Assembly: GCA_007135095.1 (NCBI GenBank)
Contig: SLJO01000067.1
Span: forward strand, 69,849 to 122,041
Reading direction: 5' to 3'
DNA length: 52,193 nucleotides
Source of the DNA: Bacteroidales bacterium
Lineage (GTDB): Bacteria; Bacteroidota; Bacteroidia; Bacteroidales; PUMT01
Shown: piece after piece, positions 9,281 to 18,501 of the stretch
Layout: each line of letters begins with the position of its first letter
Position numbering within the stretch: the stretch's first letter is position 1
Notes under the pieces: generated by a model
Told to the model about the DNA's origin: nothing
The model's input: the letters and a program-made list of their open reading frames with translations, nothing else
Databases searched by the model: none
Position numbers and translations under genes: made by a program

Positions 9281-10600
9281 TCAGTGCCGCGTATAGGTGA
9301 TTTCAAGTCTTGGTCCGCCCAGGGGATGATTCCCGTTTCTCATGACGGTCCTGTTGGGTACAGCCCAGGCATCACGAACGCTTACATACAACGAGTTGCT
9401 GATGTTTTCATTCAGGATGAAGTTCTGCATCCAGGTGGTAATGCCGATATTATATTCCCCTGTTTCAGCATTCCACGCGCCTCCGAAATAAGCGTCACCA
9501 AGGAGAATATCACTCGTGCCGGACAACACTCCCTCCTGGTTCCTTTCAAAGAGGGTAAGCCTTGGGGGCCTGGGGAACAGGGCTGCTGTAGCATCTGCCC
9601 CTTCGACGGGCAAGATCAGCCTGGCAGAATTAATGCTGACAGGCATAGAATCACGCCAGGCATGAAGCTGTTCGAAATCAAGCCGCCCCATGACGCCAGC
9701 GATGCCCTGAACATAGAACACGGTATCAGCAGTGCCGGTTTGCCCGAGCTGCCCGGCAAAGACAGCTGTTGAATGGTCATGTTCAAAAAGGTTTATGTTT
9801 GCCCCTTCACTGACAACATAATTAAAGGTCATGGTGCTGTCAGGAAAATCGGTATTGCGGTAATACAGTGAGAGCCGCGTATTAACGTCATTCAGGTTAA
9901 CCATGAGCATGGTTCCGGTTTCTCCGGCAGGCAAAGCTTCCAGGTAAAGGCCCTTCATGTATTCTACAAACTTTGCACCCGAGTTGTAAACCGAGTCGTC
10001 GGGCGGGGAAATGAGCTTTTCCCAGAAGTCCTCATTTGTTATATGAACCGAAATAATAGTATCGCCTGTGGCCTGCATGATGGTTTGTGAGGCCAGAATG
10101 TCCTGGCTGTAAATCATGCCCGAAGGATCGTGGTTGGAATAATAGGTTCTCTGAAAATCGATAGCCTCACTCAGCTCAAACACGTTGATATTCAGCGGTG
10201 CCTGGGGGTCACCGTAAGTGCCGGTATAGCGAAGGTGCAGCACAAGTGAGTCGGCAACGGGATTATTGCCAAAATTCACCGGACCCGGATGGACCACCTG
10301 CGTCATAAAGGATGCCTTTGCCTGTCCGAACAGGGGATCGTTAAGAACGCCGAGTACCGACCGTGCAAATCCCGTGGCAGGTAGCGAATCCCTTGTCCAC
10401 AGGGAGGAACTTATGGCGGTTTCCTCCGATGTCCTGACCCTGAACCGGTCTTCTTCGGGTTGAATTTCAAGCCCTACAAAGCTTGGATCCTCACAGGAGG
10501 TCAAAATAAACAGGGAGGATACTATAAACAAAACAGCGATTAAAAGGGGAGCGGTCAGGAAATGACTGCGTTTGCAGGGGTTTATATCATTTAGATACAT
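9281..10600 (-). CDS. DUF4270 family lipoprotein
   Basis: A 439-aa exported lipoprotein. A hydrophobic N-terminal segment (about 18-33) ends in a lipobox ILTSC with the acylated cysteine at 36, followed by EDPSFVGLEIQPEEDRF, the typical opening of DUF4270. The body is beta-rich and mostly uncharged, with several conserved-looking modules (DSLVLHLRYTGTYG, SARLILPVEG, PPRLTLFERN) and a C-terminal PRLEITYTRH. DUF4270 proteins have no known function; they are found in Bacteroidota next to the short GT5 protein seen upstream here. The start overlaps that gene's end by 14 nt, so the two are translated from one message. An outer-membrane location is likely. Confidence 0.88.
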   Translation of the reverse strand: MYLNDINPCKRSHFLTAPLLIAVLFIVSSLFILTSCEDPSFVGLEIQPEEDRFRVRTSEETAISSSLWTRDSLPATGFARSVLGVLNDPLFGQAKASFMTQVVHPGPVNFGNNPVADSLVLHLRYTGTYGDPQAPLNINVFELSEAIDFQRTYYSNHDPSGMIYSQDILASQTIMQATGDTIISVHITNEDFWEKLISPPDDSVYNSGAKFVEYMKGLYLEALPAGETGTMLMVNLNDVNTRLSLYYRNTDFPDSTMTFNYVVSEGANINLFEHDHSTAVFAGQLGQTGTADTVFYVQGIAGVMGRLDFEQLHAWRDSMPVSINSARLILPVEGADATAALFPRPPRLTLFERNQEGVLSGTSDILLGDAYFGGAWNAETGEYNIGITTWMQNFILNENISNSLYVSVRDAWAVPNRTVMRNGNHPLGGPRLEITYTRH

Positions 10601-11414
10601 TGAGGGATCCGTTTAGTATATTATCATAAAAGTCTGAATACAAATCAACGTACTCTTCCTCTGACTGGTATTTCAAAACAGGAATTTTTTGTTTTGCAAT
10701 ATAATCCCTGAGTGCATCATCTATTTTTTCAGAACCGAAAATTATGCCGTCGGAATTGGATACGGCAAGTTTGGAGAGATTAAGAAAATCGGGAGGATTG
10801 AGAACGCTGACATCCTTATCACTAACCCCTTCCACCAACAGTTTTTTCTTTAATTTTTTATTCAGCGATTCGGGAAAATTATCATTATAGATCGATGATA
10901 TGATCCTGGACTGCTGAAACAACGGGTCTTCCTGGTAGGCCTTTTTCAGGTACAGTGGTACCAGGGAGGTGAACCACCCGTGACAATGTACTATGTCGGG
11001 GGCCCATCTCAGTTTCCTTACAGTCTCAAGCACACCTCTTGCGAAAAATATCATTCTCTCGTCATTATCATCAAAGTATTCTCCGCTTTCATCGGTAAAA
11101 GTACTCTTGCGTTGAAAATAGTCTTCATTGTCGATGAAATATACCTGCATCCTGGCACACTGAATGGATGCCACCTTAATAATCAGGGGATGGTCGGTAT
11201 CGTCTATGATAAGGTTCATACCCGATAACCGGATAACTTCGTGAAGCTGATTCCTTCTTTCATTAACACACCCATACCTTGGCATGAAAGTACGGATCTC
11301 ACGTCCACGTTCCTGAACTCCCTGCGGAAGATTTCTGCCGATAACTGACATTTCTGACTCAGGCAGATACGGACTTATCTCCTGAGAAATGTAAAGAACC
11401 TTGGTCTTTTCCAT
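10587..11414 (-). CDS. GT5 N-terminal-domain protein (glycogen/starch synthase-like, short)
   Basis: A 275-aa protein resembling only the N-terminal Rossmann domain of glycogen/starch synthase (GT5). Supporting stretches are EISPYLPESEMSVIGRNLPQ, GREIRTFMPRYG, DNDERMIFFARGVLETVRKL and the hallmark DIVHCHGWFTSLVPLYLKKAY. Two things are missing: the KxGGL loop that binds ADP-glucose in true synthases (here ESEMSVIGRNLP occupies the place), and the whole C-terminal GT1-type domain, since full enzymes are about 470-500 aa. It is therefore probably not a normal glycogen synthase, though I recall this short form as conserved in Bacteroidota, which argues against decay. It overlaps the DUF4270 gene and is divergent from panC. 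Confidence 0.85.
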   Translation of the reverse strand: MEKTKVLYISQEISPYLPESEMSVIGRNLPQGVQERGREIRTFMPRYGCVNERRNQLHEVIRLSGMNLIIDDTDHPLIIKVASIQCARMQVYFIDNEDYFQRKSTFTDESGEYFDDNDERMIFFARGVLETVRKLRWAPDIVHCHGWFTSLVPLYLKKAYQEDPLFQQSRIISSIYNDNFPESLNKKLKKKLLVEGVSDKDVSVLNPPDFLNLSKLAVSNSDGIIFGSEKIDDALRDYIAKQKIPVLKYQSEEEYVDLYSDFYDNILNGSLNVSK

Positions 11415-11449
11415 TTATTTCAAGCCACTTATGTTTAAAAAGTCATTTG

Positions 11450-11457
11450 CAAAGATA
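11450..11457 (-). promoter_or_regulatory. -7 promoter box for the GT5/DUF4270 operon
   Basis: Reads TATCTTTG on the reverse strand, an exact match to the Bacteroidota -7 consensus and its most usual form. Predicted start of transcription near 11443, about 29 nt before the ATG. No -33 TTTG is evident. Confidence 0.5.
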
Positions 11458-11624
11458 ATAAAAAAAATTCATATACTCATCCGGGTATTCCTTTCTAAAT
11501 AAGACCTGAATAACCGGTGATATACCCCGTCTGTACGTGAATCAATATCTGCAGAGGATTTTATTTACCGTTGCCAATAAAATGATAGTATTGTTCCTTG
11601 AAAACGGATAAGTAAAAATATAAG

Positions 11625-11632
11625 TATCTTCG
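11625..11632 (+). promoter_or_regulatory. Possible -7 promoter box for panC
   Basis: TATCTTCG differs from TAnnTTTG at one position. A CTTG lies 24 nt upstream (11597-11600), a little farther than usual for the -33 element. It would give a leader of about 120 nt before the panC TTG start. Confidence 0.3.
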
Positions 11633-11759
11633 CAGTTGATTTTTTTGCCTTATTGTACGGGACACACTGCTGTAATTACCGCATGACATGCTCAGGGACA
11701 CGGCATTGCCCCGGTAAATAAGCATATCTAATTTTACCGGTATTCATTATAACCCATTT

Positions 11760-12626
11760 TTGAAAAAATTGAAAACCGTATCTGATATAGATGAATTGGC
11801 GGATTTACTTGCAGAGGCCCGAAGCACGGGTAAATCTGTCGGACTCGTGCCTACCATGGGCGCCCTGCACAAGGGGCATCTGTCTCTTGTAAGTTGCTGC
11901 AATGCCGGCAACAAGGTGACAATTGTAAGTATTTTCGTAAATCCTGAACAGTTCAATGACCCTGAAGACCTTGAAAGTTACCCCAGTAATCTGGACAGGG
12001 ACCTGCAGATGCTGCGGGAGGCTGACTGTGACATTGTTTTTGTACCCTCGGTAAAGACAATTTATCCTGTACCCGACATGCGGGAATTTGATTTTGGCCC
12101 CCTTGATAAAATAATGGAGGGGCGCTTTCGTCCGGGCCATTTTACAGGCGTGGCAAGGGTGGTCAGCCGCCTGTTCGAAATCATAAAGCCCGACAGGGCA
12201 TATTTCGGCGAAAAGGACTTTCAGCAGCTGGCTGTTATACGCAAAATGACAGGCATGCTTCAACTGCCCGTAGAGATAAAAGCCTGCCCCACCGTAAGGG
12301 AAAGCGACGGACTGGCAATGAGCTCAAGGAATGTCCTGCTAAGTTCCGGCCAGCGCAAGAATGCCGTACTGATCGGCCAAACCCTCCGTGCAGCAGCACA
12401 GAAAAAAGGGATGGCGGTATGGGAGCTTAAAAAATGGGTTGCTGACACCATTAATGAAAACCCCTTCCTTGACCTTGAATATTTTGAGATAGTCGACAGT
12501 AAAGATCTTCAGCCCGCGGCCGACGGGGAAAGGGTAAAACAGGGACTGACAGGTTGTATCGCCGTTCGCGTGGGGAATGTTCGCTTGATCGATAATGTAT
12601 TTTTTTATAATTTTGAGGCATTATGA
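11760..12626 (+). CDS. panC: Pantothenate synthetase
   Basis: Condenses pantoate with beta-alanine using ATP, the last step of pantothenate synthesis. At 288 aa it is full length. Signatures: [14 protein letters not shown] with the HxGH nucleotide-binding motif at 37-40, [41 protein letters not shown] and the KMSKS-like loop MSSRNVLLS. The start codon is TTG at 11760; the next in-frame ATG would remove the conserved N-terminus. The stop overlaps the panD start by 4 nt (ATGA), a coupling of two enzymes of the same pathway: PanD makes the beta-alanine that PanC uses. Confidence 0.96.
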   Translation: MKKLKTVSDIDELADLLAEARSTGKSVGLVPTMGALHKGHLSLVSCCNAGNKVTIVSIFVNPEQFNDPEDLESYPSNLDRDLQMLREADCDIVFVPSVKTIYPVPDMREFDFGPLDKIMEGRFRPGHFTGVARVVSRLFEIIKPDRAYFGEKDFQQLAVIRKMTGMLQLPVEIKACPTVRESDGLAMSSRNVLLSSGQRKNAVLIGQTLRAAAQKKGMAVWELKKWVADTINENPFLDLEYFEIVDSKDLQPAADGERVKQGLTGCIAVRVGNVRLIDNVFFYNFEAL

Positions 12627-12976
12627 TGATAGAAATAATGAAATCGAAAATACACCGGGTAAGGGTGACCGAGGCAAACCTGAATTATGTCGGCAGCATA
12701 ACCATTGACGAGGACCTGATGGAGGCAGCCAACCTCATAGAAAATGAAAAGGTGCAGATTGTAAATATCAACAATGGCGAGCGCCTTGAGACCTATGTCA
12801 TTAAGGGCGAAAGGGGCAGCGGGCAGATCGGGATGAACGGTCCTGCCGCCAGGAAAGTTGCAATTGATGATATTATTATAATAATTTCATATGCGCTGAT
12901 TGACAGTCAGCAAGCCCGTGCTTTTGAACCAATGCTCGTTTTCCCCGATACCGTGACAAACAAACTTACCCAGTGA
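12623..12976 (+). CDS. panD: Aspartate 1-decarboxylase proenzyme
   Basis: Makes beta-alanine from aspartate for pantothenate. The 117-aa proenzyme cleaves itself between Gly24 and Ser25 ([10 protein letters not shown]), turning Ser25 into the pyruvoyl cofactor; the first ATG places this serine at 25 as in the well-studied enzyme, which supports that start. Other matches are [14 protein letters not shown], the stretch [16 protein letters not shown], and [20 protein letters not shown]. Translationally coupled to panC by the ATGA overlap. The next gene begins one base after its stop. Confidence 0.97.
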   Translation: MMIEIMKSKIHRVRVTEANLNYVGSITIDEDLMEAANLIENEKVQIVNINNGERLETYVIKGERGSGQIGMNGPAARKVAIDDIIIIISYALIDSQQARAFEPMLVFPDTVTNKLTQ

Positions 12977-12977
12977 T

Positions 12978-14006
12978 TTGAAAGATAACATAATCAGGAC
13001 CGCCAGGATTCTTTTCTTTCTGGCAACCGGTCTTTTTTTTCTGTTTATCTCCTTCAGGGACGTCCCGCTGGAAATACTTATTTCCGGACTCAGGTCAGCC
13101 AGGTATGAATGGGTATTGCTGTCCCTTTCCTTTGCAACGCTGGCATTCCTCAGCCGCGCCTTCAGATGGGTGCTGCTGATCGAGCCACTTGGTTACCGGC
13201 CGTCGGTTAAAAACACCTTCTATGCCCTTATGACAGGCTATCTGGCCAATTTCATCCTTCCCAGGATAGGTGAAATAACAAGGTGCGGTTCACTTAACCG
13301 CACCGACAGGATCCCGGCCGACTCCCTCCTTGGAACGGTAATAACTGAAAGGATAGCCGATCTTATTTTGCTTCTTTTGCTTGCTGCAGCAGCCTTTGTC
13401 ATAAATTTTGATCTCTTCGGACGATTCCTCTACGGCAACATTATTCAGCCGTTTTTTACCTGGATATTTTCGCTTCTTGATATTCCCCTGGGACTGCTGG
13501 GCCTGATCATTACTGCCATTGCCCTGATAATGCTGCTTTACCGCATTCTGGCAGTATGGCTGAGGAATTTCAGGCTTTACAGGCGCGTCGAAGAGGCCTT
13601 AAAAAGAGTTGGCGGCGGCATGAAAAGTGTTATAAGGATGGACAAAAAGCTGTGGTTTTTATACCATACAATCTTTATATGGCTTATGTACTTTCTGATG
13701 ACCTGGGCGGTCTTCATGGCACTGCCGGCAACTGCAATGCTTAATGCCGGTGATGCCCTGTTTATCCTCGTGATCGGGGGACTGGGGATGGCGGCACCCG
13801 TACAGGGTGGTTTCGGAACCTACCACTGGATTGTGACCCTCGGACTTGGTATTTATGGCATCCCAAGAGAAGATGGACTGGTATTTGCAACGCTATCGCA
13901 TGAATCACAGGCTATTCTGATGATATTACTTGGTTCATTCTCGATGCTGATGGTATTCCTTAAGTGGAAAAGAGCACAATCCTCACCCGTTACAAACGGG
14001 CAGTAA
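12978..14006 (+). CDS. Flippase-like (LPG synthase TM region/UPF0104) integral membrane protein
   Basis: A 342-aa polytopic inner-membrane protein of the lysylphosphatidylglycerol-synthase transmembrane family (also called flippase-like or UPF0104). Hydrophobic helices run from residue 10 to the end; the family stretches FLSRAFRWVLLIEPLGY, MTGYLANFILPRIGEITRCG and GGLGMAAPVQGGFGTYHW are clear. There is no cytoplasmic aminoacyl-transferase domain, so it is not a full MprF; relatives such as AglD are linked to lipid or glycolipid handling. The start is TTG at 12978, two bases past the panD stop codon. Position in a pan/rfaE2/radA run is common in Bacteroidota as I recall. The substrate is unknown. 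Confidence 0.88.
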   Translation: MKDNIIRTARILFFLATGLFFLFISFRDVPLEILISGLRSARYEWVLLSLSFATLAFLSRAFRWVLLIEPLGYRPSVKNTFYALMTGYLANFILPRIGEITRCGSLNRTDRIPADSLLGTVITERIADLILLLLLAAAAFVINFDLFGRFLYGNIIQPFFTWIFSLLDIPLGLLGLIITAIALIMLLYRILAVWLRNFRLYRRVEEALKRVGGGMKSVIRMDKKLWFLYHTIFIWLMYFLMTWAVFMALPATAMLNAGDALFILVIGGLGMAAPVQGGFGTYHWIVTLGLGIYGIPREDGLVFATLSHESQAILMILLGSFSMLMVFLKWKRAQSSPVTNGQ

Positions 14007-14029
14007 ATACGAAACTAACCTGCAGTGCA

Positions 14030-14536
14030 ATGGGACAACTTGATACAATAATGGCAAAAATCATTCTGACCGATGCCGGCATACAGCAGAGCCTGGCATA
14101 CTGGAGGTTCAAGGATTACCGGATCGTCTTCACCAACGGCTGCTTTGACATCCTGCACCGCGGACATGCTGAATACCTGGCCAGGGCATCGGACCTTGGC
14201 GACGTGCTGGTTGTCGGGCTCAATACCGACAATTCCGTGCGTGCCATTAAAGGTCCGGGCAGGCCATTGCAGGACGAGAAAAGCCGCGCCCTGCTTCTTG
14301 CCTCCCTTTCCTTTGTTGGGGCTGTGATACTGTTTGACCAGGAAACCCCCGAGGAACTAATCAGACTGGTGCAGCCCGATGTCCTTGTCAAGGGAAGCGA
14401 CTACAAGCCGGAGGATATAGTGGGTCACGGGATTGTTACCGCCAGGGGGGGGCGTGTTGAAACCATTGACTTTATAGAGGGTTATTCCTCATCAGATATT
14501 ATTAAAAAAATTTCAGGGTCTGACCCTCAATCATAA
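14030..14536 (+). CDS. rfaE2: D-glycero-beta-D-manno-heptose 1-phosphate adenylyltransferase
   Basis: Transfers AMP from ATP to heptose 1-phosphate, giving ADP-heptose for LPS inner core. It is the stand-alone C-terminal (nucleotidyltransferase) half of HldE. Signatures: IVFTNGCFDILHRGHAEYL with the HxGH motif H43-H46, GLNTDNSVRAIKGPGRPLQD, and QPDVLVKGSDYKPEDIVG. An ATG at 14051 is an alternative start, and the frame is open farther upstream to an ATG at 13964 that would overlap the previous gene; 14030 gives an N-terminal helix before the catalytic fold. The kinase half (HldE1) is not in the window. Confidence 0.93.
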   Translation: MGQLDTIMAKIILTDAGIQQSLAYWRFKDYRIVFTNGCFDILHRGHAEYLARASDLGDVLVVGLNTDNSVRAIKGPGRPLQDEKSRALLLASLSFVGAVILFDQETPEELIRLVQPDVLVKGSDYKPEDIVGHGIVTARGGRVETIDFIEGYSSSDIIKKISGSDPQS

Positions 14537-14547
14537 AACCTCCGGTA

Positions 14548-15918
14548 ATGGCAAAAACCAAAACAGCATTTTTCTGCACCAGCTGCGGTGTGGAATCTCC
14601 CAAATGGATAGGGCGCTGCCCGTCGTGCCGGGAATGGAACACCTACGTTGAGGAAACAATCACCCGGTCGGCCAATACCACCCCGGGCAATAAAAAAGCA
14701 AGGGCCGAGCCGGTGCTGATATCTGAAATCTCTCTGGCTGCCGAACCGCGTATAAGCCTGTACGGCAAGGAGTTCAACCGGATACTCGGAGGAGGCATAG
14801 TTCCCGGCTCGGTGATACTTATCGGGGGAGAGCCCGGAATAGGCAAGTCGACTCTGGCACTGCAGGTGGCCCTGCATACACCTTCGGTTAAGACCTTGTA
14901 TATTTCCGGCGAGGAAAGCAGCAGGCAGATAAAACTCCGTTCCGACCGGGTCGGCTCAATGGGGGGTAACTGCTATATTCTCTGCGAAACCAACCTTGAG
15001 GCTATCTATACCCACCTGCATAAAGTCAAACCCCAGCTGGTTATCATCGATTCTGTCCAGACCCTTCAAACCGATAACATAGAATCGCCGGCCGGCAGTG
15101 TCTCCCAGATAAGGGAATGTGCCGGGGGACTGCTGCGGTATGCCAAGGAATCGTCGGTCCCGGTGCTGCTGATCGGTCATATCAACAAGGAGGGCGGACT
15201 GGCCGGGCCAAAGGTGCTTGAGCACATCGTCGATGTGGTGCTTCAGTTCGAGGGTGATCACAACCACCTGTACAGGGTGTTGCGCTCACTCAAGAACAGG
15301 TTCGGCTCAACAACTGAAATAGGCCTGTACGAAATGCAGGGTGACGGACTCAGGGAGGTGGACAACCCTTCAGAAATCCTGATCACCAATCATCAGGACA
15401 ACATGAGCGGTGTGGCAATTTCAGCAATGGTTGACGGCATGCGTCCTTTCCTGGTGGAGATACAGGCCCTGGTCAGCTCGGCAGTATATGGCACCCCCCA
15501 GCGCTCCTCAACGGGCTTCGACCTTCGCAGGCTTAATATGCTGCTGGCTGTTCTTGAAAAAAGAGCAGGCTTCAGGCTGGCCTCAAAGGATGTTTTTTTG
15601 AATATTGCCGGGGGACTAAAGGTTACCGATCCTGCCACCGACCTTGCGGTTATCAGTGCAATCCTGTCATCCGAATCTGACCTGCCCGTGGCTCAGAATA
15701 CCTGCTTCGCAGGGGAGGTGGGACTCTCGGGGGAGATAAGGCCTGTTGGCCGGTTGCAGCAGAGGATAAGCGAGGCAGAGAAAATGGGATTCGGGAACAT
15801 CGTGATCTCGTCATTCAGTAAAAAGGAGGGCATCGGGAAAAACCCCGGCATCAGGATCCTGCGCGCCGGCAAAGTCGAGCAGCTTTCCCGGTTGCTCTTT
15901 AAAAATCAAACCCTGTAA
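14548..15918 (+). CDS. radA: DNA repair protein RadA/Sms
   Basis: Hexameric DnaB-like ATPase that promotes branch migration during recombination. The 456-aa protein has all parts: an N-terminal zinc finger (C10, C13, C24, C27 in FFCTSCGVESPKW...RCPSC), a RecA-like core with Walker A GGEPGIGKST (93-102), the RadA-specific KNRFG motif (249-253), and a C-terminal Lon-protease-like domain with GEVGLSGEIRPVGRLQQRI. It follows rfaE2 by 11 nt. It converges on the PBP1A gene with a gap of 34 nt. Confidence 0.97.
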   Translation: MAKTKTAFFCTSCGVESPKWIGRCPSCREWNTYVEETITRSANTTPGNKKARAEPVLISEISLAAEPRISLYGKEFNRILGGGIVPGSVILIGGEPGIGKSTLALQVALHTPSVKTLYISGEESSRQIKLRSDRVGSMGGNCYILCETNLEAIYTHLHKVKPQLVIIDSVQTLQTDNIESPAGSVSQIRECAGGLLRYAKESSVPVLLIGHINKEGGLAGPKVLEHIVDVVLQFEGDHNHLYRVLRSLKNRFGSTTEIGLYEMQGDGLREVDNPSEILITNHQDNMSGVAISAMVDGMRPFLVEIQALVSSAVYGTPQRSSTGFDLRRLNMLLAVLEKRAGFRLASKDVFLNIAGGLKVTDPATDLAVISAILSSESDLPVAQNTCFAGEVGLSGEIRPVGRLQQRISEAEKMGFGNIVISSFSKKEGIGKNPGIRILRAGKVEQLSRLLFKNQTL

Positions 15919-15952
15919 GCTCATTAAAACCGGCCATCCGCGACAGCTGCCT

Positions 15953-18304
15953 CTAGTAGCTGAACTCATCGTACCGCCGGGTGGCGGGCTGGAGGCGGCC
16001 GCAATCGAGGTTAATGCTGAAGCCCTCGGGAGCCGCAAATCTCTCTTCGGGTGATATGCCCAGGGACTCGTCAGCATAGACCTTTTGCATGAACAGTCCC
16101 CAGACCGGCAATGCCATATTGGCACCCTGACCGTGAAACAATGTGTTAAAACGCACCCCCCTGTCCTCGCCTCCTGTCCATGCTCCGCCTACCAGCCGGG
16201 GAACAAGACCTGTGAACCATCCGTCGGAGAACCGCTGGGTGGTTCCGGTCTTGCCGCCCATTGGTCCGCGAAAAGCATACTTCCCCCTGAGACGGATGCC
16301 CGTCCCTTCATTTACAACTGCCTCCAGGAGATTAAGCATAAGGTAAGCCGCCTCCTCCGAAATGGCTTCCTCGATCCTCGGCTTGAATTCAGCAAGGAGG
16401 TTCCCGTGCCTGTCCTCTATCCTTGTTACCATGACCGGGGCATTGTATACACCCTTGTTTGCATAGGTGGAAAAGGCACTGACCATTTCGTAAAGTGATA
16501 TGTCCGCTGTTCCCAGGAATATCGAAGGCACCGGATCAATGTAGCTGTGTATGCCCATCTTGCGTACTACCTCAATCACTGCGGGCGGATTGAATTGTTT
16601 CATGAGCCAGGCAGAAATATTATTGACCGAGTTGGATAATCCCCATTTAAGGGTTACCATGCGCCCGTCGTAATCGGTAGGGCCTGCATTTCTGGGTGTC
16701 CAGATGGAATCGTTCACTTCAAATGACTGCGGGACATTGGGAGCCATGGTACACGGCGAATAGCCCTCCTGCATGGCAAGGGTATAGAGGAAAGGCTTGA
16801 AGATAGAACCTACCTGGTTCTTCCCCTGCCTGACATGATCGTATTTAAAATGCTTGAAATCGGGTCCGCCCACATAAGCCTTTATGTGACCGCTCGAGGG
16901 TTCCATGGCCATAAATCCTGTACGCAGGAATCCCTTGTAATACCTAATGGAATCCATAGGAGTCATCAGGGTGTCAATTTCACCCTCCCATGAAAAAACG
17001 GTCATGCGGGCAGGGGTATTGAACACTTTCAGTATGGAATCGCGCGGTGCCCCGGCCCATCGCAGGTTGTCATACCGTTCAGAACTCCGCATTGATCTCT
17101 CCATATTCTGTTCAACCTGCTCAGCGGACAGGTCGTCTGAAAACGGGCTCCTCCGGTAATTCCGTTTTACACGGTCAAAATCCCTTTGCAGGTCCTTTCC
17201 CAGGTGCTCATTGACAGCTTCTTCGGCATATCTCTGCATGCGGGAATCGATTGTGGTGTGGATTCTGAGCCCGTCGCGGTAGATATTATAAGGGGAACCG
17301 TCGGGCTTGAAATTTTTGTTGACCCATCCGTAAAGCGGGTTTTCCGCCCATTCGGTTGAATCTTCCCGGTAACGCCAGTAACGAGAGTAGGACTCCCTCC
17401 TGGGCTCGGTTGCCCTGAGAATGAGCCGCAGCTGCTCGCGAAAGTGTGTGGCCGGCCCCACGTTATGGTCCTGGACCAGGTAATTGAGTTCTATGGGCAG
17501 GGATGATATGGAATCATACTGGCTCCCGGTAATAAAATCATACCTTCTCAGCTGCCTCAGAACCACATTCCTGCGGGCAATTGATCTGTCGTAATTCCTC
17601 ACCGGGCTGAACCAGGTAGGGGCCTTTAGCAGTCCCACCAGCGTTGCGGCCTGTTCAATTGTAAGCGAGTCGGGAGTGGTGTTGAAAAATGTTCTGGATG
17701 CGGTTTTTATCCCCCATGAGTGGCTGCCGAAATCGACCGTATTGAGATACATCACGATTATCTCATCCTTTGTGTAGTTCCTTTCCAGCTTGACGGCCGT
17801 CACCCACTCCTTGAACTTGGTCAGGCCAAGATTTGCGTGCCGCAACATCCCGAACCGGTACACCGTGGTGTCACGCGGAAAAAGGTTCTTGGCCAGCTGC
17901 TGGGTAATGGTACTGCCGCCACCGGCGTTCTGCCTGAGCAAAATCGACTTCACAAATACGCGTGCCAGTCCGCGCGCATCAATGCCCGGATGGTTGTGAA
18001 AGCGTATATCTTCGGCAGCAAGCAATGCATTAACTATGTTGTCGGAAAGTTCATCGAACTCGGCATAGGTGCGGTTCTGGTCGTAATACTGACCAATCAT
18101 CTCCCCGTCGGATGAAAACACCAGGGAAGAAAGGTTATTCTGCGGATTTTCAAGATCCTCAAAGCTGGGCATAAACCCCATCTTACCCGTTGATATCAGG
18201 GTGAACAGCACCGCCAGTATTAAAATGGGAACGATGAAAAGGCCCCAGAGGGTGGCCAGGATTATTACTCGCCTTTTATTTGTTTTACTTTTTTCCTTAT
18301 CCAT
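15953..18304 (-). CDS. mrcA: Class A penicillin-binding protein 1A (transglycosylase/transpeptidase)
   Basis: Polymerises and cross-links peptidoglycan on the periplasmic side of the inner membrane. The 783-aa protein has a short basic tail and one membrane anchor (about 12-37), then a GT51 glycosyltransferase domain with the catalytic glutamate in AAEDIRFHNHPGID (E98) and GGSTITQQLAKNL (128-140), and then a transpeptidase domain with the nucleophile in GSIFKPFLY (S500, K503), the SxN motif as SNSVNN, and KTGTTQ. The final 30 residues have no recognisable domain. The ATG at 18304 puts MDKEK before the anchor; a start 30 nt upstream is possible but adds a Cys-containing extension. Divergent from topA. 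Confidence 0.96.
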   Translation of the reverse strand: MDKEKSKTNKRRVIILATLWGLFIVPILILAVLFTLISTGKMGFMPSFEDLENPQNNLSSLVFSSDGEMIGQYYDQNRTYAEFDELSDNIVNALLAAEDIRFHNHPGIDARGLARVFVKSILLRQNAGGGSTITQQLAKNLFPRDTTVYRFGMLRHANLGLTKFKEWVTAVKLERNYTKDEIIVMYLNTVDFGSHSWGIKTASRTFFNTTPDSLTIEQAATLVGLLKAPTWFSPVRNYDRSIARRNVVLRQLRRYDFITGSQYDSISSLPIELNYLVQDHNVGPATHFREQLRLILRATEPRRESYSRYWRYREDSTEWAENPLYGWVNKNFKPDGSPYNIYRDGLRIHTTIDSRMQRYAEEAVNEHLGKDLQRDFDRVKRNYRRSPFSDDLSAEQVEQNMERSMRSSERYDNLRWAGAPRDSILKVFNTPARMTVFSWEGEIDTLMTPMDSIRYYKGFLRTGFMAMEPSSGHIKAYVGGPDFKHFKYDHVRQGKNQVGSIFKPFLYTLAMQEGYSPCTMAPNVPQSFEVNDSIWTPRNAGPTDYDGRMVTLKWGLSNSVNNISAWLMKQFNPPAVIEVVRKMGIHSYIDPVPSIFLGTADISLYEMVSAFSTYANKGVYNAPVMVTRIEDRHGNLLAEFKPRIEEAISEEAAYLMLNLLEAVVNEGTGIRLRGKYAFRGPMGGKTGTTQRFSDGWFTGLVPRLVGGAWTGGEDRGVRFNTLFHGQGANMALPVWGLFMQKVYADESLGISPEERFAAPEGFSINLDCGRLQPATRRYDEFSY

Positions 18305-18406
18305 CGCTGCTAAACAAGTTGGCCCGGATGGCATAAACCATATGCCAGGGGCATTGTAATTGATTTTTTTTCTATAATTTTAAGAGGCAACACACAAACA
18401 CCGGCA

Positions 18407-18414
18407 CAAAAATA
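18407..18414 (-). promoter_or_regulatory. Possible -7 promoter box for the PBP1A gene
   Basis: Reads TATTTTTG on the reverse strand, matching TAnnTTTG. No convincing -33 element lies 20 nt upstream. It would give a leader of roughly 95 nt. Confidence 0.3.
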
Positions 18415-18435
18415 GTAAATTATATTAATTAAAAT

Positions 18436-18467
18436 TTTGATGTTGCAATGTCAAATGCTTTACTTTG
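18436..18467 (+). promoter_or_regulatory. Promoter for topA (-33 TTTG, -7 TTACTTTG)
   Basis: TTTG (18436-18439), a 20-nt spacer, then TTACTTTG (18460-18467), seven of eight positions of the Bacteroidota -7 consensus. Start of transcription would be near 18474, about 28 nt before the topA ATG. A very similar pair (CTTG, 20 nt, TTACTTTA) occurs before porP. Confidence 0.5.
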
Positions 18468-18501
18468 TGCATTTTTAAACTGATACCAAATCTGTAATAA
18501 A

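Larger units (their letters stand above)
11415..11759. other. 345-nt divergent intergenic region between the GT5 protein and panC
   Basis: No gene is seen here. AT-rich sequence carries a probable reverse -7 box (11450-11457) for the GT5/DUF4270 pair and a weaker forward box (TATCTTCG, 11625-11632) for panC. I see no riboswitch-like or tRNA-like fold by eye. Confidence 0.6.

Noticed and set aside
10587-11414. Annotation as glycogen synthase GlgA
   Set aside because: The C-terminal domain and KxGGL loop are both absent.
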